A stretch of 36,944 bases of DNA from Calothrix sp. MO_167.B12 (GTDB taxonomy: Bacteria; Cyanobacteriota; Cyanobacteriia; Cyanobacteriales; Nostocaceae). The stretch lies in assembly GCA_030066045.1 (NCBI GenBank), contig JASJCJ010000040.1, positions 1 to 36,944 of the forward strand, in the 5' to 3' direction. The position numbers were made by a program, and so were the translations under genes. The notes under the pieces are model-generated. The model had not been told where the DNA came from and ran no database searches. It worked only from the letters and a program-made list of their open reading frames with translations. Below are positions 1-8,452 of the stretch, one piece after another. The number at the start of each line of letters is the position of its first letter. Position 1 is the first letter of the stretch.

Positions 1-171
1 AAGTTAGCTAAGTGCTTCGCACACGCTGCGCGAACGACAATGTTAGAGGTCGGTAACTATCCAAACAGCACTTCCTTAACCCCTGTAAAGATGAGCCAGT
101 GCGGTGGTGAGGCAGTACGGTCTTGGGGTCTCCCCAAGTGGAGTAACTGCCGAAAGGGTTCCCCGGCATAA
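1..171 (+). CDS. tnpB: TnpB C-terminal tail (partial, cut by left edge)
   Basis: The first reading frame is open from base 1 to a TAA at 169-171 and gives 56 residues including the stretch VGNYPNSTSLTPVKMSQ. This low-complexity tail after the last zinc-finger part is what I expect for cyanobacterial IS200/IS605 TnpB proteins, the RNA-guided nucleases of these elements; the catalytic part lies outside the window. The frame ends about 160 bp before a hairpin typical of the right end of such elements, the correct spacing for a tnpB-omega-RNA arrangement. No catalytic residue is visible, so the call rests on position and on the downstream structure. The 5' part of the fragment contains a common cyanobacterial iterated GC-rich string (cttcgcacacgctgcgcgaa), so the first residues may be atypical. 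Confidence 0.5.
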   Translation, partial: KLAKCFAHAARTTMLEVGNYPNSTSLTPVKMSQCGGEAVRSWGLPKWSNCRKGSPA

Positions 172-331
172 AGCAACTGGCGTGTTTAACTGTTCAGTTC
201 TAGAGCAAGGAACTAGCTACGTATTCCTTGGTAGGTCTTTAACTCTTGCCTCTAACGTAGTTCAGTTAAGAACAGAGTCTGGTCAGATTAGGGCTTTTCA
301 AGCCCCCGCCTTTAGGCGTGGGGTTTCTGAC
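90..331 (+). ncRNA. Putative omega-RNA (reRNA) and right end of IS200/IS605-type element
   Basis: Between the tnpB stop and about 331 there is a structured non-coding stretch: stem CTTGGGG/CCCCAAG (122-138), stem CAAGGAA/TTCCTTG (206-230), and a terminal hairpin built on CGCC TTTA GGCG flanked by C and G runs (302-323), ending in TTTCTGAC. Omega-RNAs overlap the tnpB 3' end and run to the element's right end, with the guide taken from flanking DNA; here the guide would begin about 332 (gcaattacctg). Exact 5' and 3' limits are not fixed by sequence alone. A 87-codon open frame across this stretch is a by-product of the RNA. Confidence 0.5.
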
Positions 332-410
332 GCAATTACCTGTTGTGCGATGGGTAATCGGTATTGAGTATTTACAAGCAAATAACAAAAATTACACATA
401 CCATAAATAA

Positions 411-428
411 AGCCCGCAAGTGCGGGCT
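411..428 (-). terminator. Hairpin terminator of the TPR gene
   Basis: Perfect 7-bp stem AGCCCGC/GCGGGCT with a 4-nt loop. Read on the minus strand it is followed by TTATTTATGG. It lies about 85 bp past the stop of the minus-strand TPR gene and in no coding frame. Confidence 0.6.
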
Positions 429-514
429 AGGGCAAGTAATGTAACAATATTTAATCCAGTTATCAATTCGCGGGTGTTTAGATCCCCCTGCTCCCCTGCC
501 TCTTCTTGAATGAC

Positions 515-1645
515 CTAATTATTGTCGAAATTGGCTGAGGTTTCGATGGGAGTCTCTAAGGTATTGGGTGTTACTTCTAAATCCTGTTGTTCTACGGAAA
601 ATTCTACAACTTGGGGCTGATTAGCTGGTGTAGATTTTTCTGTAGGTTTTGTGGCTGGAGCTGATTTTTGGGGTAAGCTAGCAGTTGCTGTGGCTGGTAT
701 TACAGGTTGCTTTTGTACGTAAGCAATATACTCAATGATTTGACCTATTTTCCCAGTTTTCTCAGTATTTCCTTGTGCTTGGTATTGTTTCTGGGCGTGT
801 TTGAGGAGTTTATTCGCCATTTGTAAATCACCCTGATTGTACAAGGTGACTCCCAAGTTATAGTAAGCAGTGGTATCATTGGGCATACGACGAATTGCTT
901 CTCGGTAAGTAGCGATCGCAGCTTGTGTTTGTTCTTGAACTACTAATAAACTGCCCAAATTATTGTAAGCAACGACATTGTTCGGGTTGAGTTGTATGCC
1001 TTGACGATAACTAGCGATGGCTTGTTCTATCTTTCCTTGTTGTTGAAAAGCGATCGCTAAATTGAAATAAGCTTTATCATTCTCCTTATCTAAGTTTACC
1101 GCCTCTTGGTAAGCTGCGATCGCTTCTGTGACTTTTCCTTGTTCGTACAATACAGAACCCAGATTATACTGAGCAGATGCCATTGTTGAGTCAACAACTA
1201 AGGCTTGACGATAAGCATTAATGGCGGCTTCTGGCTGTCCTTGCTTATGCATGACTACACCCAAGTTATAGTAAGCTTGAGCCAAATTCGGATTCAGCCT
1301 AATAGCCTCACCATATTCTTGTGCAGCTAAATCCAAACGATTTTGCTGCAACATAATATTACCCAAGTAATTACGCGCTTCCCCTAGTTGAGAGTCTATT
1401 TCTAAAGCTTGACGAAAAGCATATTCTGCTGCTGGTAAATCATTACGGTTATAACGCATTACCCCCTGTTGAAATAAGCTGGCTGCTTCCAAGTTTTGAG
1501 AAATTACCTCTTCTTTTGCTAACACCTTGCTATGGGGTAATTCCATCACCGTTGATGCTGTAAGAATGACGAAGGCGGAAGAACACAAAATTACCACTTG
1601 GCGCAAACCGTATAAGCACTTATTTAAAAGAGTAATCTGATACAT
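515..1645 (-). CDS. Exported tetratricopeptide repeat protein
   Basis: 376 residues. The N-terminus has a hydrophobic segment (about residues 13-32) that reads as a signal peptide or anchor. Residues about 53-290 are about seven consecutive TPR units with the usual A/G/Y/N-L-G and A...Y..A..L-P spacing (for example AYYNLGVVMHKQG, AYNNLGSLL). The C-terminal 80 residues are Pro/Thr/Lys-rich and disordered. TPR arrays are protein-protein interaction scaffolds; the partner cannot be told from sequence. The ATG at 1645 has no clear Shine-Dalgarno sequence. It is a single gene with its own terminator (411-428). Tandem TPR proteins of this kind are common in Nostocales; no specific function is claimed. 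Confidence 0.85.
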   Translation of the reverse strand: MYQITLLNKCLYGLRQVVILCSSAFVILTASTVMELPHSKVLAKEEVISQNLEAASLFQQGVMRYNRNDLPAAEYAFRQALEIDSQLGEARNYLGNIMLQQNRLDLAAQEYGEAIRLNPNLAQAYYNLGVVMHKQGQPEAAINAYRQALVVDSTMASAQYNLGSVLYEQGKVTEAIAAYQEAVNLDKENDKAYFNLAIAFQQQGKIEQAIASYRQGIQLNPNNVVAYNNLGSLLVVQEQTQAAIATYREAIRRMPNDTTAYYNLGVTLYNQGDLQMANKLLKHAQKQYQAQGNTEKTGKIGQIIEYIAYVQKQPVIPATATASLPQKSAPATKPTEKSTPANQPQVVEFSVEQQDLEVTPNTLETPIETSANFDNN

Positions 1646-1942
1646 ATTTTTGGACCCTGTTTATGAAATAAATCAATCTTAAGCTAAGAATGCCCAACCT
1701 GCCAGTCAAAATTTATTTGTTAAGGATTTAATTTACAAATATGGGGGACAAAGAGAATATTAGGGTAATGCAATCGCTATGATTTACTATCTTAACCCCT
1801 TGATTTATAAGGGAAATAGATAAAAAACTAGAAACAGCTAGAATTTTATCAATCATAAATCCATTCTATAATCGAGGTAATATTAGATACTTCTATTATG
1901 ATATTTAACGTTGGGAATAATACATCCCCTTCTCATGAAGTT

Positions 1943-2058
1943 ATAAGTAATAAATAGTAAGTAATAAGTAATAAAGAAAAATTTCTCCCCTTATCTCCCC
2001 ACTCTCCCCACACTCCCCACACTCCCTCAGACTTCCCACACTCCCCACACTCCCCACC
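1943..2058. repeat. Heptamer repeats and C-rich tandem tract in the 1646-2137 gap
   Basis: The 490-bp gap between the divergent TPR and dhaK genes has no convincing gene. It contains imperfect TAAGTAA/TAATAAG heptamers (1943-1976) followed by a C-rich tract made of CTCCCCACA-like units (1985-2058). Such short tandem repeats are typical of heterocystous cyanobacterial intergenic DNA. The remaining sequence (1646-1940) is AT-rich and should hold the TPR promoter; I see no recognisable operator. Confidence 0.7.
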
Positions 2059-2125
2059 GTGGCCCTCTGCCTTATCCTAGTGTTAGCTATACAATTTTCA
2101 GTTCGAGGTGCTAGCACTACTTGAT

Positions 2126-2130
2126 GGAGG
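2126..2130 (+). promoter_or_regulatory. Ribosome binding site fixing the dhaK start
   Basis: GGAGG seven bases before the GTG at 2138. It favours this GTG over the upstream in-frame GTG at 2108 and makes the product 356 residues, the usual length of DhaK. Confidence 0.75.
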
Positions 2131-2137
2131 TAAAAGT

Positions 2138-3208
2138 GTGAAAAAGCTAATTAACCAGCCCCTAGACTTTATACGGGATAGTTTAGCAGGGATGGCGATC
2201 GCCCATGAGGATATAATAAAAGTTCACTTTGACCCCACTTTTGTCTATCGGACTCAAGCTCCGACCCAGGGTAAAGTAGCAATTATTTCTGGTGGAGGTA
2301 GCGGACACGAACCCATGCATGCGGGTTTTGTGGGTATGGGAATGTTAGATGCAGCCTGTCCTGGTGAGGTGTTTACTTCCCCGACTCCAGACCAAATGCT
2401 AGCAGCAGCACAGAAGGTAGATGGAGGGGCTGGTATCCTTTTTATCGTCAAAAATTACAGTGGCGATGTGATGAACTTCGAGATGGCAACGGAATTAGCC
2501 CGTGGTGAGGGGATACGGGTGGTAAATGTTTTGATTGATGATGATGTTGCTGTCAAAGATAGCCTTTATACCCAAGGGAGACGGGGTGTGGGAACTACTG
2601 TCTTAGCGGAGAAAATTTGTGGTGCCGCAGCGGAGTATGGTTATCATTTGCCCCAAATAGTAGATTTATGTCGCCGGGTGAATTTACATGGGAGAAGTAT
2701 GGGGGTGGCGCTCACTTCCTGCACTGTACCAAGTAAAGGTACGCCTACATTTGCCTTGGGCGAGTCAGAAATGGAGATTGGTATTGGCATTCACGGGGAG
2801 CCAGGCAGGGAACGCTTAAATTTGCAATCAGCCAATGAGATTGCAGAGATACTGGCACTATCTATCATTGAAGATACTACCTATAGTCGCACGGTGCGGG
2901 AATGGGATGAAGATAAAGGAGAATGGGTAGATGTGGAGTTGATAGATCCTCCATTACACAAAGGGGATAAGGTATTAGCCTTTGTCAATGGTATGGGTGG
3001 CACTCCCCTGAGCGAACTGTATATTATCTATCGTCGGCTAGCAGAAATTTGTCACCAAAAAGGTTTGACAATTGTGCGTAACCTAGTTGGTTCTTATATT
3101 ACCTCTTTGGATATGCAAGGTTGTTCCATTACCCTATTGAAACTGGATGATGAAATGGTGCGACTGTGGGATGCGCCTGTAACTACTCCTGCATTGCGAT
3201 GGGGCTAA
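2138..3208 (+). CDS. dhaK: Dihydroxyacetone kinase, DhaK (Dak1) subunit
   Basis: 356 residues and close to the DhaK family along its full length: start MKKLIN, substrate-site loop [40 protein letters not shown], and GIHGEPG whose His (about 219) forms the covalent hemiaminal with dihydroxyacetone in characterised DhaK. The C-terminus ([16 protein letters not shown]...LWDAPV.TPAL) is complete. DhaK binds dihydroxyacetone and is phosphorylated together with the nucleotide-bearing DhaL subunit, from ATP or through a PTS DhaM. No DhaL or DhaM gene is next to it in this window: the next gene is a minus-strand acyltransferase. The partner is presumably elsewhere in the genome. Confidence 0.93.
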   Translation: MKKLINQPLDFIRDSLAGMAIAHEDIIKVHFDPTFVYRTQAPTQGKVAIISGGGSGHEPMHAGFVGMGMLDAACPGEVFTSPTPDQMLAAAQKVDGGAGILFIVKNYSGDVMNFEMATELARGEGIRVVNVLIDDDVAVKDSLYTQGRRGVGTTVLAEKICGAAAEYGYHLPQIVDLCRRVNLHGRSMGVALTSCTVPSKGTPTFALGESEMEIGIGIHGEPGRERLNLQSANEIAEILALSIIEDTTYSRTVREWDEDKGEWVDVELIDPPLHKGDKVLAFVNGMGGTPLSELYIIYRRLAEICHQKGLTIVRNLVGSYITSLDMQGCSITLLKLDDEMVRLWDAPVTTPALRWG

Positions 3209-3220
3209 CCCGCTTTTGTT

Positions 3221-3486
3221 ACTCTGGCTGTTTTTGTTGGGTTAAGCATAAATTGTAGGTTGGGTTGAGGGACGAAACCCAACATTATTCGTTCAATTTG
3301 TTGGGTAGAACGAAGTGAAACCCAACCTACACATCTAACCCGCTTTTATGAAACGGGTGTAGGGAACATAAAGCCTTGCAATAGGGGTATGGGCATTTAT
3401 TCTTTACCTGCACCCCATACCCTGTTCTTGGTCACTCTGGCTGTTTTTGTTGGGTTGCGCTGTCGCTTCACCCAACCTACACATCT
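3221..3486. repeat. Palindromic intergenic repeats
   Basis: The 300-bp gap after dhaK is built of repeats. A 23-bp string beginning ACTCTGGCTGTTTTTG occurs twice (3221-3243, 3434-3456). CCCAACCTACACATCT occurs twice (3321-3336, 3471-3486). Inverted GTAGGTTGGGTT/AACCCAACCTAC pairs allow long hairpins. It looks like two related palindromic elements side by side; no coding sequence is visible. Confidence 0.75.
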
Positions 3487-3508
3487 GCACCACTAGTGTG
3501 GAGAGAGC

Positions 3509-4534
3509 TTATTGTTTGCTTAATAAACTATTAAGCTGAGATTGCATATCGGCTTTTAGTAGTTGGGCTACTTGATAAGCCTGAGTGCGACTAACTGACT
3601 GAAAATGCGATCGCACTGGGGTTAATGGTTGAATTTGGTAACGTAAATGTGCTTTCATTGCCCAAATACCCATAGAAGGGAACAGGAGAAATAGTGGCAT
3701 CAAGGGTGACACTGGTAAAAAAGGTAGCTGGAAGATTCTCTGTAATTTCTTCAGGTTTATTGTTCTAGGATGTAGATTTTCATTACCAATACAAATAACA
3801 GGCAATATGGGGATTTGATGGCGTTGGCTTAACTGGATAAAACTGCCGTCAAAGGTTTGTAGTTGATAGCGTTTTCGCCAGCCTTTTCGAGGTCCCCGTA
3901 AACCCTCTGGTGCATAGAGGATGATTTTACGCCCTTCCATTGCGGTGGCAAAATCATTCATGTTTGCTCTCACACCACCTAAAACCTGGGACCATCCACA
4001 GGGTAGCCACCAAGTCACCCAAGGATGATCGAATAAAGATAAACCGGCTACAGGCTGTACTATCCAACCCCGTGCTTGAGTCAATAAGTACCCCAATGCC
4101 AAAAAATCCCAAGGAAAGCACATTCCCGCATGGTTCATGACCACAATTAGAGGTTCTGAGGTTGGTAAATTTTCTATTTGTTGTAACTCTGCCTGAAAAT
4201 ATAATTCAACAATGGGTTTGAGAACCTCTTGGTGAAAAGCTTGTTGATAATGGGGGTCAAAATCCCTATTTTCCTGACGTGGTGCTCGCAAACCAAGACG
4301 TAGCCACCGGATGAGTAATGCTAGGTAAAAGCCTCCTGGCAGCAAAAATAACAGATATTCTAACCAATTCCAGCCATCAGGATCGGTATGATAATGTTGC
4401 CAATGACGATTAAATAAAATCAACCAGCCTGGAGGATACCACAAGCAAAACCAATCGAACCAGGTGAATTGATAGCCAGTTACCGATGTCTTTTCTGGCT
4501 GGGAAATGGTACTGTTTGGGTTCTGTGCAGTCAA
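3509..4534 (-). CDS. PlsC-like membrane acyltransferase
   Basis: 341 residues. There is a hydrophobic segment at about 58-82 (LLFLLPGGFYLALLIRWL) and a second near 270-290. Acyltransferase motifs can be seen: VVMNHAGMCFPWDF (about 131-144, the His...Asp block, with seven rather than four residues between H and D), GGVRAN and YAPEGLRGPRKGW (block III), then IPILPVICIG (block IV). Such enzymes move an acyl chain from acyl-ACP or acyl-CoA to a lyso-phospholipid, glycerol phosphate or another alcohol at the membrane; the H-x7-D spacing differs from classical PlsC, so the acceptor is open. The first codon is TTG with no clear Shine-Dalgarno sequence, so the start is uncertain. Transcribed alone. 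Confidence 0.75.
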   Translation of the reverse strand: MTAQNPNSTISQPEKTSVTGYQFTWFDWFCLWYPPGWLILFNRHWQHYHTDPDGWNWLEYLLFLLPGGFYLALLIRWLRLGLRAPRQENRDFDPHYQQAFHQEVLKPIVELYFQAELQQIENLPTSEPLIVVMNHAGMCFPWDFLALGYLLTQARGWIVQPVAGLSLFDHPWVTWWLPCGWSQVLGGVRANMNDFATAMEGRKIILYAPEGLRGPRKGWRKRYQLQTFDGSFIQLSQRHQIPILPVICIGNENLHPRTINLKKLQRIFQLPFLPVSPLMPLFLLFPSMGIWAMKAHLRYQIQPLTPVRSHFQSVSRTQAYQVAQLLKADMQSQLNSLLSKQ

Positions 4535-4537
4535 GGG

Positions 4538-4578
4538 GAATTTAGAATGAAGAATTTAGAATGAAGAATTTAGAATTA
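4538..4578. repeat. 14-bp tandem repeat, about three copies
   Basis: GAATTTAGAATGAA at 4538-4551 and 4552-4565, and a partial copy 4566-4578, just upstream of the acyltransferase start. A shorter relative (GAATTTAGAATTTAGAATT) is at about 16300-16318. The rest of the gap to 4807 is AT-rich with a HIP1 site at 4765. Confidence 0.8.
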
Positions 4579-4807
4579 TTATTACCCCATCAATGAATCG
4601 AGGGGCTTGATGAGAGTCTATTTTTTGGTCATAAATATGGAGATTTTTCCCACATAATTAGATGGTAATGTAATTTTATACTTTGATTTGGTGGTTTGGC
4701 ATCATGCTCCAGACTTAAAAATTTGCAGATACAATAATTGGTAACAGTGTATCTGATAGTATTTGCGATCGCTATAATTGACCGCCATTGATTCAGAAGC
4801 TTTCCCT

Positions 4808-5413
4808 ATGACTTCTATCTCTTCCCAAACCTTCACCTTTGAGGAATTTCTCAACCAATATGGTGATAATCCTCGCTATGAACTGATTGATGGAGAACTG
4901 CGGGATATGGAATCAACAGGACCCCATGAAACTGTAGCGGGAAACATCGCAGGCAGAATTTTTGTGGAAATTCTCCGTGCTAATTTGAGGTGGATTATCC
5001 CCAAAAACTGCTTGATTAAACCACCTGCTGCGTCAGCGACTGCTTTGCGTCCTGATGTGATTGTACTTGATGAAGACAAGCTCAACCAAGAACCATTTTG
5101 GCAACGAGAACCCATTATTTGTGATGGCGCGACTATTCAGTTAGTGGTTGAGGTGATTAGTACGAACTGGCAGGATGATTATGCCCGCAAAGTTGAAGAG
5201 TATGCCTTTTTGGGAATCCCTGAATATTGGATTGTGGACTATCGAGGCTTGGGTGGTATTGCTTTTATTGGTAAACCAAAGCAACCAACTTTCACGATTT
5301 TTCAACTTATGGGTGATGAGTATACCCAGGAGCAATATCGTCTGGGGGAAATTATTCGCTCTCCGCTCCTGCCAAATCTGGAACTGCGGCTAGATGACAT
5401 CCTTCCCAGGTAA
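4808..5413 (+). CDS. Uma2 family protein (DUF820, PD-(D/E)XK fold), copy A
   Basis: 201 residues from the ATG at 4808; an in-frame TTG 30 bp upstream is less likely. Family signatures are all present: FTFEEFL near the N-terminus, YELIDGEL, the RPDVIVLDE block (Asp of the nuclease core), LVVEVIS (Glu) and the distal K-x-x-E-Y...G-x-x-E-Y-W-I-V-D block. Uma2 proteins have a restriction-endonuclease-like core and are hugely expanded in cyanobacteria; their cellular role is unknown, and transposon or defence links are only suggested. The core acidic residues are intact. Followed after about 95 bp by a second family member on the same strand, only distantly similar, so not a recent tandem duplication. 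Confidence 0.88.
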   Translation: MTSISSQTFTFEEFLNQYGDNPRYELIDGELRDMESTGPHETVAGNIAGRIFVEILRANLRWIIPKNCLIKPPAASATALRPDVIVLDEDKLNQEPFWQREPIICDGATIQLVVEVISTNWQDDYARKVEEYAFLGIPEYWIVDYRGLGGIAFIGKPKQPTFTIFQLMGDEYTQEQYRLGEIIRSPLLPNLELRLDDILPR

Positions 5414-5509
5414 GCCATTATGAGCAAATGCTGTCAAGAAAAAATGGTACAGTCGATCGCAGCAATTAATCATCGCTAGGGCAGCAATTAACTACAAATT
5501 CCAACAGTC

Positions 5510-6073
5510 ATGGTTCAAACCCCTAGTAAAAACCTAAGCCTTGATGAATTTCTCCAACTGCCAGAAACCAAACCTGCGAGGGAATTCATCAACGGTCGAA
5601 TTATCCAGAAACCTATGCCCCAAGGAAAACACAGCACAGTTCAAAGCGATCTTGTCCTAGCCGTTAATAGCCTACTTAAACCCCAACACATCGCCCGTGC
5701 ATATTCGGAACTGCGTTGTACTTTTGGAGGCAGATCCATTGTTCCTGATGTCGCTGTCTTCACCTGGGAACGTATCCCCCGCGACGAAAATGGGAAAGTC
5801 CTGAATACCTTTACATTGGCTCCCGACTGGACGATTGAAATTCTCTCCCCCGACCAAAACCAAACAAAAGTTGTCCGCAATATTCTCCACTGTCTCGCCC
5901 ACGGCACTCAAATGGTCTGGTTGATTGATCCAGAAGAAGAACTTGTTTTTGTTTATTTTGCGGATCGTACCCTTGCCTTGTTTGAAAAAGCAAGCGATTG
6001 CCTCCCAGTTCCCCCTTTTGCTGAAGCCTTTAACCTGACTGTGGGTCAGATGTTTAGCTGGTTGAGGGAATAG
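5510..6073 (+). CDS. Uma2 family protein (DUF820), copy B
   Basis: 187 residues from ATG 5510. Shows LSLDEFLQLP, REFINGRIIQKPMP, H-S-x-V-Q-S-D-L, the IVPDVAVF block, WTIEILSPDQN (Glu of the core) and a terminal block with MVWLIDPEEELVFVY. This belongs to the Uma2 subfamily with the Q-x-K/T pattern after the Glu. Complete, with no frameshift. Same strand as copy A but with its own 96-bp leader, so co-transcription is possible but not shown. Function is unknown beyond the predicted nuclease fold. Confidence 0.88.
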   Translation: MVQTPSKNLSLDEFLQLPETKPAREFINGRIIQKPMPQGKHSTVQSDLVLAVNSLLKPQHIARAYSELRCTFGGRSIVPDVAVFTWERIPRDENGKVLNTFTLAPDWTIEILSPDQNQTKVVRNILHCLAHGTQMVWLIDPEEELVFVYFADRTLALFEKASDCLPVPPFAEAFNLTVGQMFSWLRE

Positions 6074-6251
6074 AACTAATAAATCGTCGTCTACCTTGAG
6101 AACTGTAGTTTTATAACATGACTTTGGAATTGTTTCCTTAGTCGCAATGAAATATCTGTATAATTAGAAACTTAAGGTTTCAATATGAACGAGGCTGAAA
6201 TAATAGTCTATAAACAGAAAACAGTTAAGAATAATCATCATGATTGTTTAA

Positions 6252-6345
6252 GTTAATACGCACCTAACTTGTATCAAGTAAAAAAATCAGGTGATTGTAG
6301 TGTGGGCATCCTGCCCGCTTTCTGTATACAATTTAGATGCTTAAC
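6252..6345. mobile_element. MITE-like element, family 1 copy A
   Basis: About 94 bp with imperfect terminal inverted repeats: left GTTAATACGCACCTAACTTG, right reads on the opposite strand GTTAAGCATCTAAATTGTAT. The centre holds TCAGGTGATTGTAGTGTG and a GGGCA/TGCCC hairpin. A second copy with the same ends and centre lies at 21962-22069. There is no coding capacity. The surrounding 6074-6512 gap is otherwise AT-rich and without a visible gene. Confidence 0.75.
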
Positions 6346-6512
6346 AGTTTATAATTTAACTCGATTTTCACGTTGCATTTAGACAGAATAATAGATAATT
6401 AGAGGTAGTCCAGATATGAACAGCTATGTTTTTTATTGTTTTTCTATTATCCACTGTAATATAACATTCAAACATTTAGCTTTTCCATACAATTGAACTA
6501 CCATTATACTAA

Positions 6513-6872
6513 CTATCCAGGAATTACAAAATCCAAAATCTGCTTGATAATATTGGTGACTTTGTTGATTCCTTTAAGGATGTTAACAGCATTGTTTATT
6601 TCTTTGATTGCTGCATTAAGTTCCTTGATACCTTGATTTAATTCGTCATTAAGATGATTTAATCCTAGAGCTATTATTGCCATTAAATGATTTTCTAATT
6701 CGACGCGTAGAGCAGATAAACACTGGCGTTCTTGAATGATTTCTAATGTTACTTCATTACTTTCCATTAAATACAATTTAAGCTCTGTTTCGCTCAAGCA
6801 CCGAATACATTTGCGCCATTTGTCTAAACAACTAGGCTGAGACCTAACTGTTGTATTGGATATGAAAGACAT
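6513..6872 (-). CDS. Small helical protein downstream of a lipoprotein gene
   Basis: 119 residues, not recognised. The ATG at 6872 has a strong AGGAGGAA four bases upstream. The N-terminal 30 residues hold three cysteines (SCLDKWRKCIRCL). Residues about 40-105 are predicted coiled coil or long amphipathic helices rich in N, I, L and K (for example ELNAAIKEINNAVNILKGI). It ends in a hydrophobic stretch, IIKQILDFVIPG. No signal peptide. It lies 33 bp after the lipoprotein gene on the same strand, almost certainly in one operon, so the two products probably act together. Asparagine/isoleucine-rich AT-biased codons and absence of HIP1 sites suggest an acquired unit. Confidence 0.7.
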   Translation of the reverse strand: MSFISNTTVRSQPSCLDKWRKCIRCLSETELKLYLMESNEVTLEIIQERQCLSALRVELENHLMAIIALGLNHLNDELNQGIKELNAAIKEINNAVNILKGINKVTNIIKQILDFVIPG

Positions 6873-6905
6873 AGTATTCCTCCTAAATAAAAATCATTAG
6901 TGCCA

Positions 6906-7823
6906 TTATGAATTTTCTTTGTTCCTTGTGACTAAAATTTCTTTGATACCATTTTGAAATCTATTGATTTGTTCTCTACTTAAGTTACCTTCAACGAAAC
7001 CTTGAAATATATTTTTAACATCGCCTAATTTTTCGCTGGCAGTTTTGAGCTTAGCTGACTTAATTTCCATTTTCATAATCTCCATTCTTTTGCTAATCCA
7101 TGTATCTTCATCAGATATTAATTCGGGCTGAGCAAGAGGTTCAATCACAAAACGCTTTTCTTGGAGTGACTTGATTATCTTGATATCAGCAACAATTGAA
7201 TTACTTAGTGCCTTCAGCAATTCTTCTTGTAACATTAGCTCAAACATAATTGTCTGACCACGTTTTTCAATTTCTTCTCGCAATGCACCACGAATCTTAG
7301 AACTAATTATTAATTTGGGTACTTCAGACCAAATATTTTTATCCTTTATTAGTTTAGATTTTTGTAGTTTTTGACTGATTCCATTGATATTTTCTACAAT
7401 GTCCTCAACTTCTTTCTTGGCTTGTCCAGGGGCACCAGAACTTGCTAGTTCCCCAAGCTTATTAAAATAAGCTTTCAGAAGTTGATTATGTTTTTGAATA
7501 CTGTACAAAATCTGCAATCTTGTCTCATCTTTGTCAGAAATTGTTCGATATTCAGTCTCTGTAACAGTCCTAGCATATTTTTGATAATCCCTATCATTTC
7601 TTAAGAATTGCTCAGAACTAGTCTTAACTCTAATTTCGACAGCTTCTATTAATAGTTCGTTAAGAGCATCTGTATATTGATTGCCAATTTCTGCAAGTTT
7701 TTTATATTTTGCTGTTGAACGACAACCAGTTGTTAGAATCGCTAGGAGTAAAATCAATGCTGTTGCTCGATGCAAATGTTTATGTAGGGTTAATTTATGA
7801 TTAGATTTATAAGTACTTCTCAT
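6906..7823 (-). CDS. Predicted lipoprotein with long helical domain
   Basis: 305 residues. The N-terminus is basic, followed by a hydrophobic run and a lipobox LTTGC (Cys about 34), so it should be processed by Lsp and anchored in a membrane facing the periplasm. The rest is strongly helical and charged, with several coiled-coil stretches and no known catalytic motif. GGAG eight bases before ATG 7823 supports the start. It is the first gene of a two-gene operon with the small helical protein at 6513-6872. Its leader region is long (over 600 bp to the next gene). I do not recognise the family; a role in envelope sensing or as an exported partner of the small protein is only a guess. Confidence 0.75.
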   Translation of the reverse strand: MRSTYKSNHKLTLHKHLHRATALILLLAILTTGCRSTAKYKKLAEIGNQYTDALNELLIEAVEIRVKTSSEQFLRNDRDYQKYARTVTETEYRTISDKDETRLQILYSIQKHNQLLKAYFNKLGELASSGAPGQAKKEVEDIVENINGISQKLQKSKLIKDKNIWSEVPKLIISSKIRGALREEIEKRGQTIMFELMLQEELLKALSNSIVADIKIIKSLQEKRFVIEPLAQPELISDEDTWISKRMEIMKMEIKSAKLKTASEKLGDVKNIFQGFVEGNLSREQINRFQNGIKEILVTRNKENS

Positions 7824-8080
7824 AATTTTTACTCCTTCTTCTTATGAATTATGATTGTTATATTTTTGTGGTTGTTTACATCTCCTTTTCTTCTCTACAT
7901 TCATAATCTGCTATTCATTCAATTTTGGCTGTGAGAAAAAATCATGCAAAATCAGAGGTTTTATGTAACCAAATATGAAGATACTTAATATTGCTTTACA
8001 TATCAAAAAGCTGACAGGGAAAGAATTGCAGAGGAGTTGGTTTGCACCATACCTATACTAAAATTGCAAAAAATAATAAA

Positions 8081-8104
8081 AAATCAGGTAAAATCACCTG
8101 ATTT
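8081..8104. terminator. Perfect hairpin in the 7824-8452 gap
   Basis: 9-bp stem AAATCAGGT/ACCTGATTT with a 6-nt loop. Read on the minus strand it is followed by TTTATTATTTTTTGC, like an intrinsic terminator; read on the plus strand by GTTTGATA. No gene points into it, so it may end an unseen short transcript or be a repeat remnant. Nothing else in this 629-bp gap is recognisable. Confidence 0.5.
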
Positions 8105-8452
8105 GTTTGATATCCTAGGAAATATACAAGTGAAAACACGACAATACCTGTAAGTATTAAACTCAGTGGCTTATGTGTCTCTGGGCCAAGGGTGCAAAAA
8201 ATTTAGAAAAATATACTTAGGTATTGAGTGATCAATCATTGCCAAAAGATTAAAATCTGTCCAGTTTCAGTACTTTTATTCCTGGACATACTTAGTATAA
8301 AATATACTATTTGTTAATTGTCTTATCAGGGGCTAGCATTACAATTTTTTATACATGATTAGGTGCTAATGGTGCGTATAACCACTGTCTTCAAGTAACT
8401 GACAGGGGGTTCCTGAAAGCTGTTTATTTAATGCCTATTGGAGAAAATTGCA

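Noticed and set aside
104-367. 87-codon open frame on the plus strand
   Set aside because: It runs through the omega-RNA stems and the right-end hairpin, starts at a non-ATG-like position without a ribosome site, and ends outside the element.
5506-5524. GGTTCAAACCC resembling a tRNA T-arm
   Set aside because: No acceptor, D or anticodon stem can be built around it, and it is the start of the Uma2 copy B gene.
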